DNA from: HIMB59 sp038124765
GTDB lineage: Bacteria > Pseudomonadota > Alphaproteobacteria > HIMB59
Length of the DNA stretch: 29,897 nucleotides
Reading direction: 5' to 3'
Assembly (NCBI GenBank): GCA_038124765.1
Contig: JAYPCO010000011.1
Location: forward strand, 1 to 29,897
This document shows, piece by piece, positions 23,315 to 29,897 of the stretch. A program made the translations under genes and the position numbers. The first letter of the stretch is position 1. Each line of letters starts with the position of its first letter. The notes under the pieces are model-generated. The model ran no database searches, had not been told where the DNA came from, and worked only from the letters and a program-made list of their open reading frames with translations.

Positions 23315-24005
23315 GTTCAACAAAATCCTTCATGATATTTATATCTAAGTCAGTAATTAAAAATTCTGGGTGCCATTGAATACCTACACAATATGGTAAT
23401 TTTGAATGATGAAATGCTTCAATAATTCCATCATTAGCATTCGCATCAATAATTAAATTCTCACCAATACGATCAACTGCTTGATGGTGTGCACTATTAA
23501 CAAAGATAGGTTTATTTCGAATTAGTTTTTGAAGAAATGAATCTTTGGTTAACTGTATTTCATGACTAGTTTCATTTCTGGGATTTGGCTGTTCATGTTG
23601 AATGGTGGAATTAATATCTTGTATTAGAGAACCTTTAAAAAAAACATTGATTAATTGTGCCCCTCCACAAATACCCAAAATAGGTTTTTTATTTTTTACA
23701 AAATGATCAATAACTTTGAATTCATAAACTGTCCTATTTTCATTAATTTTTACTCTACTGCTAGTTATACTTTGCCCAAAGTATTTGGGGTCTATATCAA
23801 AATCTCCTCCTGATATTATTATAGCGTCAACAAAATTAAGATTGGGTTCATTTTCTACAATTGGAAGAATAACGGGCGTACAACCAAATTGCTCAATGGA
23901 TTGAACATAATTTCTTCGTAGTGCATACCATGGGAATTTTGAATAGCAGTGGTCTTTTTCTTGATAATCTGTAGTAATACCAATAATAGGTTTTTTGTTT
24001 ATCAT
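23292..24005 (-). CDS. Gamma-glutamyl-gamma-aminobutyrate hydrolase family protein (PuuD-like, peptidase C26)
   Basis: A 237-aa class I glutamine amidotransferase-like hydrolase. The triad is C113 in GICGGAQ, H212 and E214 in QWHPEF. The N-terminus KPIIGITTDYQ, the ISGGDFDIDPKYF block (64-76) and NSAHHQAVD (170-178) fit the PuuD subgroup. PuuD hydrolyses gamma-glutamyl-GABA in putrescine breakdown; no other put/puu gene is present, so the true gamma-glutamyl substrate is open. It lies between tadA and rluB, and its ATG overlaps the tadA ATG on the opposite strand (CATG). Confidence 0.87.
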   Translation of the reverse strand: MINKKPIIGITTDYQEKDHCYSKFPWYALRRNYVQSIEQFGCTPVILPIVENEPNLNFVDAIIISGGDFDIDPKYFGQSITSSRVKINENRTVYEFKVIDHFVKNKKPILGICGGAQLINVFFKGSLIQDINSTIQHEQPNPRNETSHEIQLTKDSFLQKLIRNKPIFVNSAHHQAVDRIGENLIIDANANDGIIEAFHHSKLPYCVGIQWHPEFLITDLDINIMKDFVEHAKNYSQ

Positions 24006-24225
24006 GGATAATTTAACTAAATTTATTCAAATTGTATTGCAACAATCTAATAAAGCTATTGAAAAAAAAGAGATTCCTGTAGGGAGTTTAATATTTGATC
24101 CTATCACTAATAAAATTATATCTAAGGCTCATAATAAAGAGTTAAATGCCTTTGATCCCACAGCGCACGCTGAAATAATCTGTATCAGAAATGCCTGTAA
24201 AAAGTTAAAACAAAAAAGATTAGAT
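24004..24225 (+). CDS. tadA: tRNA adenosine(34) deaminase TadA, N-terminal part
   Basis: 74 codons are visible before the gap. KAIEKKEIPVGSLI (17-30) and PTAHAEIICIRNACKKL (52-68) are the N-terminal half of a nucleoside deaminase, with the zinc ligand H55 and the proton shuttle E57 of the HAE motif. The second zinc motif PCxxC falls in the N run. TadA edits A34 to inosine in tRNA-Arg(ACG). A nucleoside deaminase of another specificity is possible without the C-terminus. A TTG at 23995 would add three residues; the ATG at 24004 is preferred. Confidence 0.85.
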
Positions 24226-24325
24226 NNNNNNNNNNNNNNNNNNNNNNNNNNNNNNNNNNNNNNNNNNNNNNNNNNNNNNNNNNNNNNNNNNNNNNNNNNN
24301 NNNNNNNNNNNNNNNNNNNNNNNNN
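24226..24325. other. Assembly gap, 100 Ns
   Basis: Exactly 100 unknown bases between convergent tadA and purD. The missing half of tadA (about 75 codons) and the last dozen or so codons of purD together need about 270 bases, so the N run understates the true gap. Confidence 0.95.
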
Positions 24326-25554
24326 TGACTCCAGTCAATTTTTGATGCGACTTCGTAGACTTTACTTCTGCATTCTAAGTAGGTATCGCCAAGAGAGACA
24401 ACTGACAAAACCCTTCCACCTGTAGTTAAGATTTTATCATTATTAATTTTAGTGGCTGCATGGAAAATATAAAAATCATTTTCATTTTTAAAATCATATA
24501 GATTTTTTATTTCTGTTTCCTTAGGGTAGCTATCTGGGTACCCTTGGGTTGCTAAAATTAAGCAAACTGATTTTTTATCATCATAAAATTCTAAATTTGC
24601 ATATTTTAAGCTTTTTGTTGCAGTGGCATGTACTAAAGGCAGGAAGTCAGTTTTAAGTCTCATTGAAATGCTTTGTATTTCAGGATCACCAAACCTTGTG
24701 TTGTATTCTAAGAGAAAAGGGTTATTGAATTCATCTACAATAATTCCAAAAAATATCACGCCCTGGAAGTCGATTTTGTCTTTTTTTAAACCTTCAATAG
24801 TTCGGTCAACAATGTTTTTTTGAATTTTTTCCTCTAAATTTTTATCAATCAATAATGGGGCTGGACTTAGTGTTCCCATTCCTCCCGTGTTGGGGCCTGT
24901 ATCACCGTCACCAATTCTTTTATAATCTTGCGCAGACCCAAAATTCAGAGAGGTCGAGCCATCTGTGATGGTAAAAAAACTTAATTCTTTACCTTTGATA
25001 AAATCTTCAATTACAACCTTATTAAAGTCCTCATTAAAAATTTTATCTAAAAATATTTTTTTACATGCTTCAATTGCATCGTTTGTGTTTTCGCATACAA
25101 AAACACCTTTGCCTGCAGCTAGACCGTCGTATTTAACAACAATTGATCCACTAATATTTTCTAAATAATTTTTTGCAGATTCATAAGAAGTAAAAGTTTT
25201 AGATGATGCGGTTGGAATTTCATGAGAAGTACAAAAACTTTTCATAAATTCTTTAGATGATTCTAATTGAGCGCCCACTGAATCTGGGCCAAACACATTA
25301 AAATTTAACTTTCTAATTTCCCCCGCTAAATTTCTTGAAAGATAATCCTCAGGACCTATTAATACCAAATCAGGTTTAATTTTTTTACACATTTCAATTA
25401 TCTCTTGATCAGAATTTAATGCATGACACTCAGCAATTTGACTTATTCCATAGTTACCAGGGAAACAATAAAGTTTATCACACAAAGGGGAATTATAAAT
25501 TAATCGACATAGAGCATGTTCTCTTGCGCCTGATCCGATAACTATTACATTCAT
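24326..25554 (-). CDS. purD: Phosphoribosylamine-glycine ligase PurD, C-terminus missing
   Basis: 409 codons are visible; only the last dozen or so residues are lost in the gap. This ATP-grasp enzyme makes glycinamide ribonucleotide, step two of purine synthesis. Motifs: MNVIVIGSGAREHAL (1-15), IGPEDYLSRNLAGE (about 66-79), VVKYDGLAAGKGV (about 139-151), the PurD signature RFGDPEIQ near 289-296 and TGPNTGGMGTLSPAP (about 220-234). The order purD divergent from xseA is common in alphaproteobacteria. Only 6 bases separate its ATG from the xseA TTG. Confidence 0.95.
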
Positions 25555-25560
25555 AATTTT

Positions 25561-26916
25561 TTGATATTAGAGTATATTAACTATGTGAATAATATTCCTG
25601 AATATACTGTAACGCAACTTAATCATACTATCAAAAATTTATTAGAACAAAAATTTGAATATATCAAATTAGTAGGGGAGGCTGGTCCAATTACAATTGC
25701 AAACTCTGGGCATGTATATTTTTCAATAAAAGAAAATGATGAAGTTATATCTTGCATTTGTTGGAAAGGCAGCTACGAGCGGTTAGAAATAAAAATAGAG
25801 GAGGGAGCTGAGTTTAGTTTTTTTGGGCGAGTGACGTCCTTTTCTAAATTTGGAAGGTCTGTTTACCAGCTTATTGTAGATCAAGTAGAATACAGCGGTG
25901 CTGGCTCAATTTTAAAATTAATTGAAGAAAGAAAAAAACTTCTCACTGAACAAGGGTATTTTGACAATAAAAATAAATTACAACTGCCTAAATTTCCCCT
26001 GAAGATAGGAATTTTAACCTCTGCCAGTGGCTCCGTAATACATGATATTATTCATCGTATTTCTCAAAGATTTCCAATAACTCATTTATATCTTTTCCCT
26101 ATAACCGTTCAGGGAAAAAATACGCATCAAGAAATTATTGAATATTTAGACTTAATAGAGTCTGACTCATCAAAAAATTTGATTAAGCCTGATCTAATTA
26201 TTTTTGCTAGGGGTGGAGGATCTCTAGAAGAACTGATGCCATTTAACGATCCTGATCTTATTAAAAGAGTTTTTATTTTAAAAATTCCCTCTATTTCAGC
26301 TATCGGTCATGAAACTGATTATACACTATTAGATTTAGTGTGTGATTTGAGAGCGCCAACTCCATCTGCAGCAGCAGAACTTGCCGTTCCTGATATGAAC
26401 TATCTACTAAACGATTTACAAGAAAAGCGTGTACTATTGAATAATTTAATCAATAAAAAATTGTCTATGCCCGAAAAAAATTTACTTAATTTTAAAATAT
26501 CTATATCTGCCCTTTTACAAAAAATAAATTTAACAGATAAGTATTTAACAACTTTTATAAATAAAAATTTAAATACCCTATCTCAACAGATTTATGAAAA
26601 ATTAAATAAAAGTAATAATTTTTATCTTTTAATTTTAAAATTTAGCCCAATTTCAAAAATTAATTTGATTAGAGATAGGATTAACTCAAACTTAATTAAT
26701 AATAAATTAATTATTTTAAATAAGTTTAAACTTGTATCTAGTAAAATTAATTTACTTATGCGTATTATCAAAAATTCTTCATTAGAAAATAATCTAAAAA
26801 AAGGGTATGCAATTTTAAAATCAAATAACTCTGTTATTAAGAATATTAAAAAACTTGAATCACTTCAAATATTTACAGTAGTTCTTAAAGATGGCAGCAC
26901 AGATATAAAAAAATAA
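25561..26916 (+). CDS. xseA: Exodeoxyribonuclease VII large subunit
   Basis: A 451-aa subunit of the single-strand exonuclease acting in mismatch repair and DNA damage processing. The N-terminal OB-fold covers about 14-115 (YTVTQLNHTIK, SGHVYFSIKE, CWKGSYERL). The catalytic core has KIGILTSASGSVIHDI (about 147-162), ARGGGSLEELMPFND (about 216-230) and AIGHETDYTLLDLV followed by RAPTPSAAAE. A long Lys/Asn-rich coiled-coil region (about 285-410) precedes the short terminal GYAIL strand. The start is TTG at 25561 or GTG at 25585; the latter gives a product of 443 aa. xseB is not in the window. It ends one base before the convergent lpxL. Confidence 0.93.
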   Translation: MILEYINYVNNIPEYTVTQLNHTIKNLLEQKFEYIKLVGEAGPITIANSGHVYFSIKENDEVISCICWKGSYERLEIKIEEGAEFSFFGRVTSFSKFGRSVYQLIVDQVEYSGAGSILKLIEERKKLLTEQGYFDNKNKLQLPKFPLKIGILTSASGSVIHDIIHRISQRFPITHLYLFPITVQGKNTHQEIIEYLDLIESDSSKNLIKPDLIIFARGGGSLEELMPFNDPDLIKRVFILKIPSISAIGHETDYTLLDLVCDLRAPTPSAAAELAVPDMNYLLNDLQEKRVLLNNLINKKLSMPEKNLLNFKISISALLQKINLTDKYLTTFINKNLNTLSQQIYEKLNKSNNFYLLILKFSPISKINLIRDRINSNLINNKLIILNKFKLVSSKINLLMRIIKNSSLENNLKKGYAILKSNNSVIKNIKKLESLQIFTVVLKDGSTDIKK

Positions 26917-26917
26917 T

Positions 26918-27793
26918 TTACATTCTCCATCTTTGGTGAACCCATAGCCACTGCGTAGGATTTTCAAGTATCCATTTTTTAAAATAATTCTCATGCACCA
27001 TTTCAATTATTGATTTTGAGTTTAACTTTGAAAAATCTTCAAATTCTAATGGTTTTTCGATAACAATTTCAAAATTATCATTATTTATTCTTCTAGAATA
27101 AATTGGACATATTTTAGTTTTGTATTTTAAAGCCAAATTTGCATATCCATCTGTAGCAAAACACTCTTTACCCATGAAATCTATTAATGGACCACTACTA
27201 TCTCTTTGATCCACAAGCAAAGCTAAGTGATGATTTTTCTTCAGTGCCAAGATCATATTTTTTGCACTTTCTGAACCTTTCTTGTAAAAAAAAGCATTTT
27301 TTTCTTTTCTGTTATTTTGAATGTAACTATCTATTAAAGAATTATTTGCATGCCTATATACAGAGTGCAAAGTAAAACCACTTTGTAATAAATAATTTCT
27401 AGTTATTTCCCAATTACCTAAATGTGCTGATAGAAAAATACAAGATCCATTATATTTTTTTAATTCTTGTAAAAAATGATGATTTTTAACTTTTATATTT
27501 ACCCAATTAAATTTCTTTAAGTTAAAAAATTCAAAAAAAACTCTACCAGTTTGATCTAAATTTTTTTTTGCTAGTTTTATAATTTCTTCTTCTGGTAAAT
27601 TGAGAATTTTTAAATTTGTTTTAATGATGCTAAAATATTTTGTGTATACTCCTAAATTTCTAACTATAAAACCTCCTATATTGGATGTAAGTGAAAAACT
27701 AAATATTTTTAGAATAAAATTAATTGCTAAAAATAAAAAAAATTCACTGTAGTTTCTTATAATTTTAAATATATTTTTCAATTTTATCAGCAA
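26918..27793 (-). CDS. lpxL: Lipid A biosynthesis late acyltransferase (LpxL/HtrB family)
   Basis: A 291-aa inner membrane acyltransferase that adds a secondary acyl chain to Kdo2-lipid IVA. The N-terminal hydrophobic segment lies at about 16-36. The catalytic motif is HLGNWE (H124, E129), followed by VYRHANNSLID, LLVDQRDSSG and the C-terminal NPTQWLWVHQRW, all typical. The start is uncertain: TTG at 27793 inside the lpxK end or TTG at 27781. It is the last gene of waaA-lpxK-lpxL, so lipid A maturation, Kdo transfer and late acylation are encoded together. Acyl chain specificity cannot be read from sequence. Confidence 0.9.
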   Translation of the reverse strand: MLIKLKNIFKIIRNYSEFFLFLAINFILKIFSFSLTSNIGGFIVRNLGVYTKYFSIIKTNLKILNLPEEEIIKLAKKNLDQTGRVFFEFFNLKKFNWVNIKVKNHHFLQELKKYNGSCIFLSAHLGNWEITRNYLLQSGFTLHSVYRHANNSLIDSYIQNNRKEKNAFFYKKGSESAKNMILALKKNHHLALLVDQRDSSGPLIDFMGKECFATDGYANLALKYKTKICPIYSRRINNDNFEIVIEKPLEFEDFSKLNSKSIIEMVHENYFKKWILENPTQWLWVHQRWRM

Positions 27794-28724
27794 TATTTAA
27801 GTCATCATTTAAAATTATTTTACCATAAATAATTCCAACGGAACTTTTAAATTCCTTGGGTATTCTCATATGGTCTTTTTCAGTAGTAATCAGATAAGCA
27901 TCATTTTTATTTGCTTCATCTAATAATTGGAAGAGATCATCAACAGAGTATTTATGATGGTCAGGAAACTCCTTAAAGGCTGTCAAATTTAAATTCTCTG
28001 ATTTAAGTTGATCAAAAAATTTCTTATTAAACCCCAACCCTGCAAATGCTATTAATTTTTTTTCTTTTAAATCATTTGAAATTTCAATTTGAAATTTTAA
28101 CTTTATTTTAGCCTCTTCATCCTTTAACTCGTTACAATGATCTGCATTTATAAGAAAAAAGATTTGAGATTTGTTGATAACCGAAGTTAGTGATTCTCTT
28201 AAGGGGCCAGCAGGTATTAATAATTTATTTCCAAACGCCTGAATTGAATCATAAACATAAACTGATAAATCTTTATGTATGTTATATGTCTGTAAAGCAT
28301 CATCCAGCACCAGTATATCTGCACCGTCTTTTTTTGCTAAGGGAAAGGCATTAAATTTATTTTTACTAACCCAGGTTGGGTAGTATTTTGACATCATTAA
28401 AGCTTCGTCTCCCACTAAGTTATAATCCATATCTTCAGAAACTTTAATAGTTTCAGTCGCTGATCCTCCATAACCTTTTGATATAATATGTGGTTTGTAG
28501 CCTATATTTTTTAATTGCTCACATAAAAATAAAACTGATGGAGTTTTACCAGAACCTCCGACAATAGCACTACCTACTGCTACTATAGGCAAATCAAACT
28601 TATTTACCTTAGATAATTTTTTTTTTAGGAATGAACCCATATACCACATAAGAGATAGGGGCAGGAGTATAATAGAGAAAAAGCTTATGGATTTTTTGTA
28701 CCAAAATTTTGGTGCTTTTAGCAT
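27765..28724 (-). CDS. lpxK: Tetraacyldisaccharide 4'-kinase LpxK
   Basis: A 319-aa membrane-associated kinase that phosphorylates the lipid A disaccharide to lipid IVA. An N-terminal hydrophobic helix (about 14-31) precedes the P-loop GSAIVGGSGKTP (51-62). SKGYGG follows at about 82-87, VGDEALMM (about 103-110) and LVLDDALQT (about 138-146). The last motif is usually DDGxQ, so an alanine replaces the glycine here. FPDHHKYS (about 258-265) supplies the conserved histidine, and TTEKDHMRI is near the end. Overlaps waaA by 7 bases and lpxL by 29. Confidence 0.93.
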   Translation of the reverse strand: MLKAPKFWYKKSISFFSIILLPLSLMWYMGSFLKKKLSKVNKFDLPIVAVGSAIVGGSGKTPSVLFLCEQLKNIGYKPHIISKGYGGSATETIKVSEDMDYNLVGDEALMMSKYYPTWVSKNKFNAFPLAKKDGADILVLDDALQTYNIHKDLSVYVYDSIQAFGNKLLIPAGPLRESLTSVINKSQIFFLINADHCNELKDEEAKIKLKFQIEISNDLKEKKLIAFAGLGFNKKFFDQLKSENLNLTAFKEFPDHHKYSVDDLFQLLDEANKNDAYLITTEKDHMRIPKEFKSSVGIIYGKIILNDDLNIADKIEKYI

Positions 28725-29878
28725 TTTTCAATTTCCTTAACTATATTTTTCAAATTTGATTGTTGAGTGGTAAAATATTTTTCAATTATATTTGATATAT
28801 CCATATCTTTACTGATCAAATCATTAATTTCTTTACTTATCTGAGAAAGATCATTGTTTGTAAAAATTTTACAGAGATTCATTTTTGAAAGTTCATCATA
28901 TAATTCCTTAAAGTTTTCATTATAGCTACCAGTTAATATAAAACACCCTTTTGATAGCGCCTCTAGGGGGTTTTGACCTCCATGATCTATTAAAGAACCA
29001 CCCATAAAAACTAATTTAGATTTTGAGAATAGTGGTAAATTATTACCAAATTTAGAGTGGATATGGACTTTAGATTTAATTTTTTGATCTAGGGTATTTT
29101 CCAATTCACTTAGATATTGAACATGTCTAGGAATTATAATTACTTCTTCTATTAAATTCATATCAACCATTAATAGGATTTTATTTATTTTTGAAAATTC
29201 ATTTTTATGAATACTGGCAAAACAAATGATTTGATTTTTAACAACCGGAATATCAACAGTTTGATCAAATTTAAGATTGCCATAGTAAACCGATTTTATA
29301 TTAAAAACTTCATTAAATTTAACTTGATCTATAATGCTTTTTGCAAAGACTAAATCATATTTTTTACCAATAAATTTTGAAAAGCTAGGGAATAGTTTCC
29401 AGCGACCAAAGCTTTTTTCAGAAAGCCTGGCATTAACAAGTATGTTTTTTATATAATTTGATTTTGAAATTACTAACCAATTTGGCCAAATTTCAGAGTC
29501 TATCCAAATAATTTTTTTTAATTTTACATGAGATATAAATTTTTTTACATTCCAAAAAAAATCTAAAGGTAAAAAAATTATTTTATAATTTGGGTATACG
29601 CTTTTTGCTAAATGATATGAAGAAAGTGTACTACAAGATAAAAAAAAACTTTCCTCTTTAAAATTTCTGATTAAAAATTTTATTGAATTAAATTCACCTA
29701 TGCTTGCAAAATGAATCATAGTTTCAAATTTTGAGAGTTCTTTAAAGCTATGATGGCTAAATAGTTTTTGTTGAAAGGATACTGAGGTTTCTTTCTTTTT
29801 AATTATTCTTACAAGGCCAATTAAAATAATAATTGGGTATAAAATTATTTGAAATAATTTATAGCTAAATATAATCAT
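28718..29878 (-). CDS. waaA: 3-deoxy-D-manno-octulosonic acid transferase (Kdo transferase)
   Basis: A 386-aa GT30 glycosyltransferase that attaches Kdo to lipid IVA. An N-terminal membrane anchor (about 7-23) is followed by FASIGEFNS with the catalytic E62, WIDSEIWPNWL (about 124-134), NARLSEKSFGRW (about 147-158) and, in the C-terminal half, FMGGSLIDHGGQNPLEA, seen as MGGSLIDHGGQNPLE near 290-304, the nucleotide-sugar site. The number of Kdo residues added cannot be judged. It opens the visible operon waaA-lpxK-lpxL; only 19 bases lie upstream, so earlier operon genes are cut off by the window. Confidence 0.93.
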   Translation of the reverse strand: MIIFSYKLFQIILYPIIILIGLVRIIKKKETSVSFQQKLFSHHSFKELSKFETMIHFASIGEFNSIKFLIRNFKEESFFLSCSTLSSYHLAKSVYPNYKIIFLPLDFFWNVKKFISHVKLKKIIWIDSEIWPNWLVISKSNYIKNILVNARLSEKSFGRWKLFPSFSKFIGKKYDLVFAKSIIDQVKFNEVFNIKSVYYGNLKFDQTVDIPVVKNQIICFASIHKNEFSKINKILLMVDMNLIEEVIIIPRHVQYLSELENTLDQKIKSKVHIHSKFGNNLPLFSKSKLVFMGGSLIDHGGQNPLEALSKGCFILTGSYNENFKELYDELSKMNLCKIFTNNDLSQISKEINDLISKDMDISNIIEKYFTTQQSNLKNIVKEIEKC

Positions 29879-29897
29879 TGATTATCTTCATATTATT

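Noticed and set aside
24129..24338. Minus-strand frame crossing the second N run.
   Set aside because: Artefact of the Ns plus antisense of tadA.
29865..29897. A minus-strand frame entering from the right edge and stopping at 29865, possibly the end of a gene upstream of waaA.
   Set aside because: Ten residues without recognisable features; it would overlap waaA by 14 bases, possible but not supportable.

Overview
The window is a compact, strongly AT-rich stretch of a bacterial chromosome. I read it as a free-living marine alphaproteobacterium with a streamlined genome, broadly like SAR11, HIMB59 or AEGEAN-169 relatives. The reasons are the low G+C seen by eye, gene overlaps of a few bases, and alphaproteobacterial gene orders (metX-metW beside hisC-tyrA; argH-lptM-lysA; ribF-ileS-lspA; purD divergent from xseA). 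An alphaproteobacterial-type MntR, a COQ7-type ubiquinone hydroxylase and a SAM-II-class riboswitch point the same way. The exact lineage is inference. No insertion sequence, prophage, CRISPR array or rRNA operon is visible.

Layout: 1-5007 holds a TauE-type exporter, then a methionine operon on the minus strand (metX-metW-119 aa C-x2-C protein) behind a promoter and a SAM-binding riboswitch, and divergently hisC-tyrA for aromatic amino acid synthesis. 4997-9161 is one long minus-strand operon: HIG1-domain protein, argH, a 49-aa lipoprotein (lptM-like), lysA, a YdcF-like protein and plsC. 9218-10428 holds a plus-strand esterase and an HNH protein. 10425-13144 runs minus: a 10-TM metal transporter, yqaA, dsbB and coq7. 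The transporter faces a divergent mntR, and a 22-bp perfect palindrome covers the predicted transcription start of the transporter. 13650-15811 holds an orphan iron-type ABC permease and a LysE-type exporter. After a tRNA-Leu cut by a run of Ns comes a plus-strand run: flavin reductase tail, ribF, ileS, lspA, a DUF3035-like lipoprotein, pgi and a small membrane protein. 22111-24005 is a minus-strand rsmD/rluB/PuuD-like cluster, with tadA starting divergently on overlapping start codons. A second N run hides the ends of tadA and purD. Then come xseA and a minus-strand Kdo/lipid A operon waaA-lpxK-lpxL, which implies a Kdo-containing LPS outer membrane.

Several modules fit together. LspA matures lipoproteins, and two lipoproteins are encoded here; the lptM-like one is related to a chaperone of the LPS export machine, whose cargo is built by WaaA, LpxK and LpxL. 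RibF makes FMN and FAD, and a flavin reductase lies directly upstream. MetX and MetW act in methionine synthesis and their mRNA appears to sense the end product SAM.

The two 100-base N runs are scaffold joins of unknown true length: each interrupts genes whose missing parts would need more than 100 bases. I found no clearly new multi-gene system. The most interesting signals are the MntR-type promoter/operator, the riboswitch, the uncharacterised C-x2-C protein in the met operon, the CATG-overlapped divergent starts and the near absence of Shine-Dalgarno sequences.
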